Origin: an uncultured Clostridia bacterium
GTDB taxonomy: Bacteria; Bacillota; Clostridia; Christensenellales; Aristaeellaceae
Assembly: GCA_934663595.1 (NCBI GenBank)
Contig: CAKUKM010000003.1
Location: 62,001-126,000, forward strand
Reading direction: 5' to 3'
DNA: 64,000 nucleotides
Part shown: piece after piece, positions 23,094 through 32,162 of the stretch
How positions within the stretch are numbered: position 1 is the stretch's first letter
Layout: each line of letters opens with the position of its first letter
Notes under the pieces: model-generated
What the model was told of the DNA's origin: nothing
The model's database searches: none
What the model saw: the letters and a program-made list of their open reading frames with translations, nothing else
Program-made: the position numbers and the translations under genes

Positions 23094-24752
23094 TCAGCTC
23101 ATTCGACCGTGTTCCACCGAATAGACCCTGTCGGCGATGCGCATGGTGGACGGTCGGTGAGAAACCAGCACGACGGTGCGTCCCTGTTTCTCCTGACGCA
23201 GGGATTTGAGAATGATCGCCTCGTTCAGGCTGTCCAGATTGCTGGTGGGCTCGTCCAGTAGCATCATGGGCGCGTCGTGCAGAAACGCCCGGGCCACGCC
23301 GATGCGCTGGCGCTCGCCGCCGGAGAGCGTGTCGCCCAGCTCGCCGACGGGCGTGTCGTAGCCCCGGGGCAGCGTCAGGATGAAATCGTGAATGGAGGCC
23401 TTTTTGCAGGCCGCCACGATTTCCTCGTCCGTCGCGTCCAGTCTGGCGATGCGCAGATTGTTGCGGATGCTGTCGTGAAACAGATGTGTTTCCTGTGTTA
23501 CGAAGCTCTGAGCGTCGCGCAGACTTGACGTGTTGATCCGGCGCACGTCCGTGCCGGACAGGGTAATTTGGCCCCGCTGCGCATCCCAGAAGCGCATGAA
23601 CAGCTTCAGAAGTGTGGATTTGCCGCTGCCGCTTCGGCCAACCACGCCGATGACCGCGCCCTCGGGCACGTCCAGCGACACGTCGTCCAGAATCGTCTCG
23701 TCGCCATAGGCAAAGCAGACGTTTTCCGCCGCCGCGCCGGAAAAGGCGACGTCCTGCCCATTTTGAACCTCCTCGACCACCGGCGATTCGTCCAGAATGT
23801 CCAGAATTCGATTGCCGGCGGCGAAGGTGTTTTGCAACGTGCTGCCCAGATTGGCCAGCGCCACCGTCGGCCCGAAGGAGCTCATCAGCGCGATGGTGGG
23901 AATCAGCACGCCGGGGAACGCCACCAGTCCGCGCCGATACAGCAGCGCCGCGGAAAAGAGCATGATCAGATCGAACAGCAGAATCACCGCGTTCGTTGTC
24001 GCCTGATTCTGACCGGTCGTGCGGCTCATCCGCTCTTCGTCCTCGGACAGCGCGTCGATCTGCGCGTTCATGTCCGCCAGCCGCTTTTCGCCCTGACCGT
24101 ATTGCAGAATTTCAGACAGTCCGCGCAGGCTCTCCAGCACGAAGCCCGAAAGCTCGCCCGACTTGGTGCGCAGCTTCAGCCCGTCGTCGCCGCCGCGCCG
24201 GGCAGTCCACAGCGGAATGACCGCGCCCACCGTCAGATAGGCCGCCAGCGCAATCGCGCCCAGCAGCGGATGGAAGCTGCCGATGAACGCGCAGAGAAGA
24301 ATGGAAAACAGCGCGGCGATGGCGATTGGGGAGAGCGTGTGGGCGTAAAACACCTCCAGCAGCTCCACGTCCGAGGTGATGACGGCAATGAGATCGCCCC
24401 GGTCGCGCCCCTCCAGCTTGGCCGGGGAAAGGCGGCGCAGCGCGCGAAATACCCGGTCGCGAATCAGTGCCAGCAGCTTGAAGGCAATGAAGTGGTTGCA
24501 CGACTGCTCGGCATAGCGCAGCAGGCCGCGTGCCAGCGCAAAGACGATCACCGAAGCAAAGAGAAACGAGAGGGAAAACGGCGCGGAAACGCCGAGCAGA
24601 TGAACGACGGCATAGCCGCCGAACACGGTAATAAAGGTGGCCGCCAGATGCCCGGCGAGCCCCATGACAATGGCCAGCACCATATATCTGGCCAGCGGGC
24701 GAACCAGCCCGATCAGCCGCGCCATAATCTGAAATCCGCTGCGCTTTTTCAT
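23094..24752 (-). CDS. CydC-like ABC exporter half (permease-ATPase)
   Basis: The 552-aa protein has an N-terminal six-helix exporter domain (about 1-310) and a C-terminal ATPase: Walker A GRSGSGKSTLLKLF, Q-loop FVTQETHLFH, signature TLSGGERQRIGVARAFL, Walker B MMLLDEPTSNLD, H-loop VLVSHRPST. It resembles the CydC member of heterodimeric CydDC-type transporters (cysteine/glutathione or heme-related substrates in characterised cases). The start MKKRSG at 24752 overlaps the upstream gene's stop by 4 nt (ATGA), so the two halves are co-translated and almost certainly form one heterodimer. The 17 residues before this Met are out-of-gene read-through. Confidence 0.9.
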   Translation of the reverse strand: MKKRSGFQIMARLIGLVRPLARYMVLAIVMGLAGHLAATFITVFGGYAVVHLLGVSAPFSLSFLFASVIVFALARGLLRYAEQSCNHFIAFKLLALIRDRVFRALRRLSPAKLEGRDRGDLIAVITSDVELLEVFYAHTLSPIAIAALFSILLCAFIGSFHPLLGAIALAAYLTVGAVIPLWTARRGGDDGLKLRTKSGELSGFVLESLRGLSEILQYGQGEKRLADMNAQIDALSEDEERMSRTTGQNQATTNAVILLFDLIMLFSAALLYRRGLVAFPGVLIPTIALMSSFGPTVALANLGSTLQNTFAAGNRILDILDESPVVEEVQNGQDVAFSGAAAENVCFAYGDETILDDVSLDVPEGAVIGVVGRSGSGKSTLLKLFMRFWDAQRGQITLSGTDVRRINTSSLRDAQSFVTQETHLFHDSIRNNLRIARLDATDEEIVAACKKASIHDFILTLPRGYDTPVGELGDTLSGGERQRIGVARAFLHDAPMMLLDEPTSNLDSLNEAIILKSLRQEKQGRTVVLVSHRPSTMRIADRVYSVEHGRMS

Positions 24753-26488
24753 GCCTGATTTCCGTCCTTTCCGAAGTTTTCCAGCGCCTGCTGGGCGTTC
24801 CACAGCTGCGCGTAAACGCCGCCGCGCTTCAGCAGAGACGCATGGTCGCCATGCTCGGCAATCCGGCCGCCGTCGACGACGTAGATTCGGTTTGCACCGG
24901 CCACGTTGGCCAGCCGATGGGAGATGAGAATTACCGTTTTGCGCTCCGCCAGGCGATAGATTTCCCGCATGACGTCGTTTTCGCTCTCCACATCGATGTT
25001 GGAGGTCGCCTCGTCAAAGAGATACACGGGGCTGTCGTGCAGCAGCGCCCGGGCCAGCGCGAGGCGCTGGCGCTGCCCGCCCGAGAGGTTGGAAGCGCCT
25101 TCGGTCAGCGGCGTGTCCAGTCCCGCCTCGCCCTTCAGAAACGCCGCGAGGTTTACCTGCTCCAGCGCCGCCCAGAGCTGCGCGTCCGTCGCGTCGGGAT
25201 TGCCCATGCGAAGGTTCTCCCGGACGCTGCCCCGGAACAGATCGCTCCGGCTGCCCACATAGGTGAAGCTGCGCAGCAGACTGTCGGAGCCGATCTCCTT
25301 CAGCTCCACGCCGCCGACCGCAATCGAACCGGTGTAGCCCCGATTGCGGCCCATCAGAATGCCGGAGATCGTGGACTTTCCGCAGCCGGATTCGCCCACG
25401 ATGGCGGTCAGACCGCCCATGGGAAATTCCATGTCGAGCCCGTGGAGAATTTCCCGGTTTTCCTCATAGGAAAAATGCAGATTTCTGCAGACGATGGTGC
25501 AGTCCTCGGGAACCGCGCCGGTCTTTTCCTCCGGCTCGGGCAGATCTAGCAGGCGAAAGATCTTGTCGCTGGCGGCCATGCCGTTCATGGCGATGTGGAA
25601 ATAGGAACCCAGCAGCCGCATGGGAATGAAGAAATCCGCGGACAGCAGAATGATGAGCAGCGCGCCGGACAGCGACGCGCGCCCGGCCGTACACTGCGTC
25701 GCCGCCAGAATTACGCCCAGCGCCGCGCCGCCATAGGCGATCAGATCCATGATCGTCACGGAGTTGAGCTGCATGGTCAGCACCTTCATGGTGATTTTGC
25801 GAAATTTCTCCGCCTGCTCGTTCATCTCCCGCTGCTTAAATTCGTCCGCCTGATAGATCTTCAGCGTGGTCAGCCCCTGCAGATTTTCGAGAAAGGTGTC
25901 GCCCATGGCCGTGTACTGGCCCCAGTATTTGGCCAGCAGCTTTTTCGCCCAGCGCTGCACCGCCACGATGGCCGCGGGAATGAGAGGCACGCACACCAGC
26001 AGTACCGCGGCGCTGGGCAGATTGACGAAGCTGAGCACCGCGAACAGCGTCAGTGGCGCGAGCATCGCATAGAAAAACTGGGGCAGATACGCGCCGAAAT
26101 AGGTTTGCAATTGGTCTACGCCCTCCACGGTGATCTGCACGATCTCCGAGGTGCTCGTCTGCTCCGAATAAGCGGGCCCGAGGCGCAGCAGCTTGCGATA
26201 GATCATGCCGCGCAGCGTTTTTTTCACGGCACGGGAGGAGCAATAGCTCATCCGGCTGGCCAGCCGCGCGCAGCCGTAGCGCACCGCCACTGCCGCGGCT
26301 GCTGCGAGCAGCGTTCGAACCATGGCCGCGCGGTCGACGGCGTTTTCAAACAGCCCGGCCAGCAGCTGCGTGACGCTCGCCATCAGGACGATGTTGGCCG
26401 CGAGGGCGATCCACTGGAAGGCCACGTTGCCCGCAATGTACTTTTTGCTCTCGGGAACCGTCCCGATCAGGCGTTTGTTAATCATCAT
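24749..26488 (-). CDS. CydD-like ABC exporter half (permease-ATPase)
   Basis: The 579-aa protein carries an ABC exporter membrane domain (helices such as YIAGNVAFQWIALAANIVLMASV) and ATPase: Walker A GESGCGKSTISGIL, signature NLSGGQRQRLALARALL, Walker B VYLFDEATSNID, H-loop ISHRL. It is the partner of the CydC-like protein encoded 4 nt overlapping downstream. EQTSTSEIVQITVEGVDQLQTYFGAYLPQFFYAMLAPL is characteristic of CydD-type halves. cydAB is not in the window, so the substrate is open. Upstream lies a 230-bp control region with dyads and hairpins (26516-26713), preceded by a winged-helix regulator gene. Confidence 0.9.
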   Translation of the reverse strand: MMINKRLIGTVPESKKYIAGNVAFQWIALAANIVLMASVTQLLAGLFENAVDRAAMVRTLLAAAAAVAVRYGCARLASRMSYCSSRAVKKTLRGMIYRKLLRLGPAYSEQTSTSEIVQITVEGVDQLQTYFGAYLPQFFYAMLAPLTLFAVLSFVNLPSAAVLLVCVPLIPAAIVAVQRWAKKLLAKYWGQYTAMGDTFLENLQGLTTLKIYQADEFKQREMNEQAEKFRKITMKVLTMQLNSVTIMDLIAYGGAALGVILAATQCTAGRASLSGALLIILLSADFFIPMRLLGSYFHIAMNGMAASDKIFRLLDLPEPEEKTGAVPEDCTIVCRNLHFSYEENREILHGLDMEFPMGGLTAIVGESGCGKSTISGILMGRNRGYTGSIAVGGVELKEIGSDSLLRSFTYVGSRSDLFRGSVRENLRMGNPDATDAQLWAALEQVNLAAFLKGEAGLDTPLTEGASNLSGGQRQRLALARALLHDSPVYLFDEATSNIDVESENDVMREIYRLAERKTVILISHRLANVAGANRIYVVDGGRIAEHGDHASLLKRGGVYAQLWNAQQALENFGKDGNQA

Positions 26489-26515
26489 CTGAGCTGTCTC
26501 CGTTTCCTGCGTTTT

Positions 26516-26533
26516 AGTTAGTGTAGACTAACT
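26516..26533 (-). promoter_or_regulatory. Dyad in the leader of the ABC operon
   Basis: AGTTAGT (26516-26522) / ACTAACT (26527-26533), perfect 7-bp arms with a 4-nt centre. It lies between the predicted start of transcription and the Shine-Dalgarno, so it can be a DNA operator or an RNA hairpin. The form resembles operators of MarR-type regulators. Confidence 0.5.
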
Positions 26534-26549
26534 CGTCTGCAAATGAAAT

Positions 26550-26582
26550 GTCTGCTTCCGCAGACGGGGTGTATTCATCATA
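26550..26582 (-). promoter_or_regulatory. -10 box and start-proximal hairpin of the ABC operon
   Basis: Minus-strand TATGAT (26577-26582) is the best -10; the -35 at 17 bp is poor (TTTTAA-like), suggesting an activated promoter. The transcript would begin near 26570 and immediately encode the perfect 6-bp hairpin GTCTGC/GCAGAC (26550-26565). Confidence 0.4.
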
Positions 26583-26612
26583 GCATGGAGACGGCGATTT
26601 TAAAAGCGCGAA

Positions 26613-26634
26613 GTTGTAGCACAGATGCAACAAC
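26613..26634. promoter_or_regulatory. Operator-like dyad B, upstream of the ABC operon promoter
   Basis: The 22-bp dyad fits GTTGTNGCANNNNTGCNACAAC exactly. It lies about 6-10 bp upstream of the weak -35, the place for an activator. Confidence 0.55.
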
Positions 26635-26691
26635 CTCGCGCTCGCCGGGCGCTTCTTCCGCCGGTTTTCCCGCGGTTGCGCCGATTTTTTA

Positions 26692-26713
26692 ATTATTGCA
26701 CATGTGCAACAAC
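26692..26713. promoter_or_regulatory. Operator-like dyad A, beside the regulator stop codon
   Basis: It contains the perfect 14-bp palindrome TTGCACATGTGCAA, and on the minus strand begins GTTGTTGCA like dyad B, from which it is 79 bp distant. It lies 5 bp downstream of the regulator gene's stop. Confidence 0.55.
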
Positions 26714-26718
26714 TTTTT

Positions 26719-27552
26719 TCAGAGCAGCAGCGTGAAGATCGCGGTCGATTCGGGCATGTGACCCGCGCCCACGGAGCTCTCCATTTTCAGACAGACGCTG
26801 CCGTGCAGAATTTGCCCAACGTCCGCGCCGACGTTGACGAATTGCAGCACGTCCGCGGGAAAGGCGAAGAGCTGGCCGCTGGGCTCGGCGCAGACGTAGC
26901 GCCCCGCGTCGAAATATCGAATGCTTTCCACGCAGCCGCGGAGCGCCTCCCCGCTGACGGGGGATTTGGCGAATATCGGAATCGCCCGCAGCTGCACCGC
27001 GCCCGCGCCGTCCTTTACGTACAGCCTGCAGGGATGTTCGAAGCCCTCGTTGGCCATGGAGAGATTGCTGCCGTCCTTGATGTGCTCGCGAAAGATCAGG
27101 AACGGCAGGGAATAGCAGCCGTCCTTGAGCTTTTTGCAGAGCGTCGCGCCGCTGAACTGCTTTTGGCCCCGCAGCTCGTATTTCACGCGATAGCGCTCCT
27201 CCGTCGCCTGCACCGTCTCCATGGTGCCGTCGGTGCAGTAGAGCGTCCAGACGAGCGCGTCCTGCCAGGCGCTTTCCATGTCCACGCCCTCGTAAAGCAG
27301 GTGATTCAGCGCGATTTCGAAGCGCTCGGAATAGCGGCGGGCCTCGGCCAGTCCCCGTTCGGTCAGGCGCGGGGTGCGCGCTGTCTCGCGATGAACGAGC
27401 CCGTCGCTTTCCAGCGCGGAAATTGCCCGGCTGATCGAATACTTTTCCCGGCTGAGGGTTCTGGCGACGCTCGTTACGCTGCAATCCGCCGGGGCGAGCT
27501 TCAAAAAGCAGAGCAGCACCCGCAGCTTCAGAATTTCCGCGTTTTCCTTCAT
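26719..27552 (-). CDS. Winged-helix regulator (MarR/DtxR-like) with large C-terminal domain
   Basis: The 277-aa protein starts with a winged helix-turn-helix (KLRVLLCFLKLAPADCSVTSVARTLSREKYSISRAISALESDGLVHRE..TPRLTERGLAEARRYSERFEIALNHLLYEGVDMESAWQDALV). The recognition helix and the LTERGLAEA-to-LNHLL helices are laid out as in DtxR/MntR-type repressors. The C-terminal 180 residues are an unrecognised alpha/beta region ending in a beta-rich part. The start at 27552 follows GGAGGT; eight upstream codons precede the ribosome site. It lies upstream of the ABC exporter genes in the same direction and is the obvious candidate to bind dyads A and B. The ligand is unknown. Confidence 0.7.
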   Translation of the reverse strand: MKENAEILKLRVLLCFLKLAPADCSVTSVARTLSREKYSISRAISALESDGLVHRETARTPRLTERGLAEARRYSERFEIALNHLLYEGVDMESAWQDALVWTLYCTDGTMETVQATEERYRVKYELRGQKQFSGATLCKKLKDGCYSLPFLIFREHIKDGSNLSMANEGFEHPCRLYVKDGAGAVQLRAIPIFAKSPVSGEALRGCVESIRYFDAGRYVCAEPSGQLFAFPADVLQFVNVGADVGQILHGSVCLKMESSVGAGHMPESTAIFTLLL

Positions 27553-27594
27553 GTTTCCGACCTCCAAGCCTTTCACAATGGCGCTTTCCCTTCC

Positions 27595-27623
27595 ATTTTA
27601 GCACAGCCAATCCCTTTGCACAA
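27595..27623 (-). promoter_or_regulatory. Promoter of the winged-helix regulator
   Basis: Minus strand TTGTGC (27618-27623), 17 bp, TAAAAT (27595-27600). The -35 region contains TTGTGCAA, which resembles half of dyad A (TGTGCAA), so autoregulation is possible. Confidence 0.55.
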
Positions 27624-27788
27624 TGACCCAACGCGCAAATGCCCGCCGGTTTTGCCGGAAAGACACCTATTATGGCGGGAATTTGACAATAGTTTGAAAC
27701 AACCCGCCCGCGGAAGGAAAAGAAATCATATTCACCGAAATTTATATAAGAATAGGTATCTCTAATTTCGGGCGAAGGGCGGGGGAGT

Positions 27789-30737
27789 ATGCGCGGAATC
27801 GGCAGGCGCGTTGCGGCATGGATTGCGGCGATCGCGATTTTATTTGCGTTTGAAGCGCAGGTTCCCGCGCTCGCGGAGGAAAGCGGCATGGTGCGCGTGT
27901 GGCTCACGAAGCTCGGCTCGAATTCCTCGATCACCATTCGACCTACCTGCGATTATTATTTGTATGACATGCCGCTTCGGCGCATCCCCGCGGGCGAACG
28001 CGCGACGTTTGTCGCCGATAACGGCGTGATTGTGATGACCATGGGCGACGCGACGCTCCGCCTCGGCAATACGGCGCGGCTGAACCGCAGCCGGTCGGGC
28101 CGGGAGGGCATTGCGTTCGTTTCGCCGAGCAGCGGCAATCGCTATTGCGGCGATCTGATTCTGACGGCGAATGGCGCGGAATTGCTGCTCGTGCTGGATA
28201 TCTATATCGAGGATTATCTCTACGGCGTGGTGGGCTATGAGATGTCGCCCGGCTATTCGCTGGAGGCGCTGAAGGCCCAGGCGATCGTCGCGCGCAATTA
28301 CGCGCTGAAAAAGCGCCGCGACCGCAGCAAATACGCCTACGATCTCACCGATAACGCGTCGAACCAGACGTTCAAGGGGTTGAATACGTCCTCGAGCTAT
28401 GCGAACGTGCTGCGCGCGGTGGACGAAACGCGCGGTCAGGCGCTGTATTATGGAAACAGCCTCGCGAATTGCTATTACGGCGCATCCAACGGCGGGCAGA
28501 CCGAATCGACGAAAAACGCGTGGGGCGGCGCGCTGGCCTACAGCGTCGTTGTCGACGATCCCTACGATCTCGCCGGAACCGGCAAGGTCAAAACCGCGAC
28601 GATTCGCCGGGACGCCTCCAATCTGAATGCGCAGCTGGAACAGGCCCTGCTGGCGGGCGTGGTCGCGCAGTCGGAGAAGAACGGCGTTTCGATTGTCGAG
28701 GCCAAAATCGAATCCATTGAATCGATCGAGCTCGCCGACGCGCGCTTTGCCGCGCCGAGCCGGCTGTATCAGACCGCGATTTTTGCGCTGACGGCCTCCG
28801 TGCGCGATGCGGCGGGCAATCGGGCGACGGGCAATTGCACGGTGCGCGTGCCGGTATATGGCGGAATCGAGACGTGGTACGGCCTTTCGATCAATTCGGG
28901 AAACAACGAAACCGTCCGGGTGGACGCGTCCGAGAGCGCGTTTACGATTTCCATGGGCCGAAACGGCCACGGCGTGGGCATGAGCCAGACGGGCGCGCAG
29001 GTCATGGCGAAAAACTATGGCATGTCGGCGGCCGAGATTCTCGATTTTTACTATCCGGGCTGCAGCGTTCGGGCGATTGCGCTTTCGGATTCGACGGCGG
29101 ACGCGGACGTTCCCAACGCCATTGCGGCGGCGCGGACGGGCGCGAAATGCGCGCTGTATGATGCGGCGGCAGAGACGGCAAATGTGATTGCCGTGATCGA
29201 AGCCGGCGCGGCGATTCAGATTTACGCGGCCTCCGGCGAATGGGCGGCGGTCGCCTGCGGCAGTACGGCGGGATATATGCGCGCCAGCGCGATTTCCGAA
29301 TGCGTGCCCGCGGGGGAAAGCGTGGTTCAGGAGGAGAACGTATACGCGACGGTGGTCGATTCCGGCGCGCCGCTGCGCATATTGCCGATCGAATCCTCCG
29401 GCGAGCTCGCGCGGCTTTCCCGCGGCGAAACGGTGCATGTAATTGCCTATACGGCTCGCTGGGCGGCTGTGGAAACCGGAAGCGGGCTGCGCGGCTATGC
29501 GCTTTTGGACGCGCTTTCGCGCATAGCGGACCCCACGCCCGCGCCGACTCAAACACCGGCTCCTACTCCCGCGCCCACGCAGGATGCGATTCAGACGCTG
29601 GACGGCGAATGGTATGTCCGCGTGACGGCCGCTACCTGGATGAACGCGCAGGCGAGCGCGCAGTCCGAGGCGATTTGCGCGCTTCCGGCGGGAACGGTGC
29701 TGCGCATTTACGCGCACAATTCCGAATGGGCGGCGGTGGAAGCGGCGGACGGCGCGCGCGGCTTCGTGCCGCTGGATCGGGTGACGTTCGAGCCTGCGCC
29801 CACGCCCACGCCCGCGCAGGATGCGGTTCAGACGCTGAACGGCAAATGGTATGTCCGCGTTGCGCAGGAATCGGGAACGATCCTGAGAAGCGCGCCGCGG
29901 GCCGGATCGGATGCGATCGCGCGGCTGAAGAAGGATGCGGTGCTGCGCATTTACGCATACACGAGCGAATGGGCGGCGGTGGAAACGCAGGGCGGCGCGC
30001 GTGGCTTTGCGCCGATGAGCGCGCTGAAGCTGACGGGCGAGCCGAAGCAGAATGCGGAAACGATTCACGCGATCGAGGGCGAGCGCTATGCGCGGGTCGT
30101 TGCGTCCGGCGGCGCGAGCGTGTATGCCGGCGCGAGCACGAGCGCGGACTTCATTGCGCGATTGGAAAAGGGCGATCTCGTGCGCGTATATGCGTATACG
30201 TCGGAATGGGTCGCGATCGAAACGGCGGGCGGCGTAAAGGGCTATGCGCCGATCGGCGCGCTTCAACTGGTGGAAGCGGAAGCGCCGGCGATCGAGGGCG
30301 GCGCGGTCACGACCGTGCGCGGCGCGCAATACGCGTATATTTCGGCGGCGTCCGCGAATTTGTACGCCTCCTGCAGCGCGTCCTCGCGCGCGCTCGACCG
30401 GCTCGTATATGGAACGCGGGTGCAGATCGGCGCTTACAACAGCGTTTGGGCGTGCGTGAAGGTAAACGGCCGCTGCGGCTTTGTGCGCCGAAACGCGCTG
30501 ATGGCGCGCTCGCCGCAATCGACCTCGGCGCAGGATGTGATTCAGGCGGAGTTTTACGCGCAGGCGATTCAGACCGCCTACGCCTATGCCGCACCGAACG
30601 CGAGCGCCGCGCCGATCGGCCGGTTTTCGCAGGGGGACCGCGTGACGGTCTATGCCTACAACAACGCCTTCGCCTATGTCGGCGCGGGCGAATACAGGGG
30701 CTTTGTGGAGCTGAAGTATCTCAGAATTGTGCTATGA
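27789..30737 (+). CDS. Secreted SpoIID/LytB-domain protein with seven SH3-like repeats
   Basis: The 982-aa protein begins with a signal peptide (AWIAAIAILFAFEAQVPALA). The SpoIID/LytB domain spans about residues 120-430, with VVGYEMSPGYSLEALKAQAIVARNYAL at about 146 and GRNGHGVGMSQTGAQVMAKNYGM at about 392. It is followed by seven divergent bacterial SH3-like repeats of about 60 residues, each with an 'RIYAxxSEWAAVE...RGFxP' core, with Pro/Thr-rich linkers near 585 and 670. SpoIID is a lytic transglycosylase of engulfment, but free-standing relatives with SH3 repeats occur in wall metabolism. The repeats probably bind wall polymers. It stands 15 nt before the next secreted protein gene; GGGGGAG precedes the ATG. 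Confidence 0.9.
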   Translation: MRGIGRRVAAWIAAIAILFAFEAQVPALAEESGMVRVWLTKLGSNSSITIRPTCDYYLYDMPLRRIPAGERATFVADNGVIVMTMGDATLRLGNTARLNRSRSGREGIAFVSPSSGNRYCGDLILTANGAELLLVLDIYIEDYLYGVVGYEMSPGYSLEALKAQAIVARNYALKKRRDRSKYAYDLTDNASNQTFKGLNTSSSYANVLRAVDETRGQALYYGNSLANCYYGASNGGQTESTKNAWGGALAYSVVVDDPYDLAGTGKVKTATIRRDASNLNAQLEQALLAGVVAQSEKNGVSIVEAKIESIESIELADARFAAPSRLYQTAIFALTASVRDAAGNRATGNCTVRVPVYGGIETWYGLSINSGNNETVRVDASESAFTISMGRNGHGVGMSQTGAQVMAKNYGMSAAEILDFYYPGCSVRAIALSDSTADADVPNAIAAARTGAKCALYDAAAETANVIAVIEAGAAIQIYAASGEWAAVACGSTAGYMRASAISECVPAGESVVQEENVYATVVDSGAPLRILPIESSGELARLSRGETVHVIAYTARWAAVETGSGLRGYALLDALSRIADPTPAPTQTPAPTPAPTQDAIQTLDGEWYVRVTAATWMNAQASAQSEAICALPAGTVLRIYAHNSEWAAVEAADGARGFVPLDRVTFEPAPTPTPAQDAVQTLNGKWYVRVAQESGTILRSAPRAGSDAIARLKKDAVLRIYAYTSEWAAVETQGGARGFAPMSALKLTGEPKQNAETIHAIEGERYARVVASGGASVYAGASTSADFIARLEKGDLVRVYAYTSEWVAIETAGGVKGYAPIGALQLVEAEAPAIEGGAVTTVRGAQYAYISAASANLYASCSASSRALDRLVYGTRVQIGAYNSVWACVKVNGRCGFVRRNALMARSPQSTSAQDVIQAEFYAQAIQTAYAYAAPNASAAPIGRFSQGDRVTVYAYNNAFAYVGAGEYRGFVELKYLRIVL

Positions 30738-30752
30738 ACAGGGGGAGGACGC

Positions 30753-32162
30753 ATGAAACGAATCCTGAAGCGCGTTTGCGCGGCAATGGCGGTTGCGGCG
30801 TGCGTCGCGGGCGGCGCTGCGGAATCGCAGCTGACCGGCGAGCAGATCTGGCAGCTGGAGCAGGCGCTGTACAAGCTCGGCTATCACAGCGCGGAATGCG
30901 ATAGGCGCCTGGACGAGGAGACGAAGCGCGCGATTCGGAATTTCCAGATTGCAAACGATCTGGAGCCGACCGGCGAGCCGGACGACCGGACGCTGCGGCG
31001 CGTCAGCTCCGATAAGGCGGTTACGGAAAAGGAATATCTGGAAAAGCTCGCCGCGGACAGCCAGGCCAAGCGCGTGCTGCAGCAGGGCAGCTCCGGATCG
31101 AGCGTGTCGGCGGTGCAGAGGAGACTTAAGGAGCTCGGCTTCTATTCCGGCAGCAGCGACGGCGAGTTCGGCGAGGGCACGCGCGCGGCGGTGATTCGCT
31201 TTCAAAGGGCGAACGGCCTGGAGGAAACGGGCGTGGTGGACGCGTCGACCTATTTGCGCCTGAACGACGCCGATTCGATCAGCTTCAGCGCGTTTCTGGA
31301 ATCGGCGCAGGCGGAGGTCGGCGATTCCGGCTCTGCGGTGCGCGGCATTCAGAAGCGCCTGCTCGCGCTCGGCTATTTTGAGGGCGCGTGCACCGGCAGC
31401 TACGGCGAGGCGACGCAGAAGGCGGTTTATGAATTCCAGCGCAGAAACGAGCTTCCGGAGAATGGAAACGTCGATTCCGCGACCTGCGAAAAGCTCTATT
31501 CGGACGCGGCGGTTGCGCTGTGCGCGCCGGGCGCGATGCGCCTGGGAGATACCGGCGCGGGCATTGCGGAGCTGAACGCGGAACTGAACGCGCTGGGCTA
31601 TCCGGCGGACGGCGAATCGGAGAATTATGATTACGCCACGGAGACGGCCGTGCGCCTTTTCCAGATGGCAAACGGCCTGCCGACCACCGGCGAGGCCGAT
31701 CCGGAAACGGCTTCGCGCATGAAGAGCGCGCAGGCAATCGGCATGGATCGCGTGCGCGACAGCTTTTCGCAGCAGGTGCGCCTGCAGAGCGACGCTGCGC
31801 TGAAGGGCATTTCCGATGCCGCGATGGCGCTGCGCGGCCGGGAGTTTGAGCCGTTCGGCGCGGAATCGTGCGATGGATTTGCGTTTGTGGAATATGTCTG
31901 CGTCGCGGCAGGCGTGCCGGTTACGGACGCGGAGGAGCTCGACGCGCTGGTTTCCGAGCCGGTCGAGGATGTAAACGCCCTCCAAATGGGCGAAATTATC
32001 GCGTTTTACCCGGACGGCGATACCGACGCGCCGCGCAAAATGGGCGTATACGCAGGCTCGCGGCGGATGATTTGCGCCACGAAGGACGAGCCATGGGTGC
32101 TGGAATGCGATATTACGGAAAACGGCGGCACGCTTTGCCGTTGGAAGCTGGCGGTGGGCTGA
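30753..32162 (+). CDS. Secreted PG-binding-repeat protein with degenerate NlpC/P60-like C-terminus
   Basis: The 469-aa protein has a signal peptide (ILKRVCAAMAVAACVAGGAAE) and four PG_binding_1 repeats: QLEQALYKLGY..FQIANDL (about 30-84), AVQRRLKELGF..FQRANGL (107-162), GIQKRLLALGYF..FQRRNEL (185-240) and ELNAELNALGY..FQMANGL (258-315). The C-terminal 120 residues resemble an NlpC/P60 domain: CDGFAFVEYVCVAAGVPV with Cys at 373, MGEIIAFYPDGD, then KMGVYAGSRRMICA. There the usual catalytic His of HVGIY is Lys 429, so peptidase activity is doubtful. It is co-transcribed with the SpoIID-SH3 gene and directly abuts the methyltransferase gene. Confidence 0.85.
   Translation: MKRILKRVCAAMAVAACVAGGAAESQLTGEQIWQLEQALYKLGYHSAECDRRLDEETKRAIRNFQIANDLEPTGEPDDRTLRRVSSDKAVTEKEYLEKLAADSQAKRVLQQGSSGSSVSAVQRRLKELGFYSGSSDGEFGEGTRAAVIRFQRANGLEETGVVDASTYLRLNDADSISFSAFLESAQAEVGDSGSAVRGIQKRLLALGYFEGACTGSYGEATQKAVYEFQRRNELPENGNVDSATCEKLYSDAAVALCAPGAMRLGDTGAGIAELNAELNALGYPADGESENYDYATETAVRLFQMANGLPTTGEADPETASRMKSAQAIGMDRVRDSFSQQVRLQSDAALKGISDAAMALRGREFEPFGAESCDGFAFVEYVCVAAGVPVTDAEELDALVSEPVEDVNALQMGEIIAFYPDGDTDAPRKMGVYAGSRRMICATKDEPWVLECDITENGGTLCRWKLAVG

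Noticed and set aside
24749..26488. Calling the exporter pair true cydD/cydC
   Set aside because: The halves are CydDC-like, but cydAB is not in the window and the substrate cannot be read from sequence, so no symbol is given.
27840..30518. An 892-codon open frame on the minus strand opposite the SpoIID-SH3 gene
   Set aside because: It is antisense to a gene with a clear signal peptide, domain and repeats, has no plausible start site, and its composition is a codon-bias shadow.
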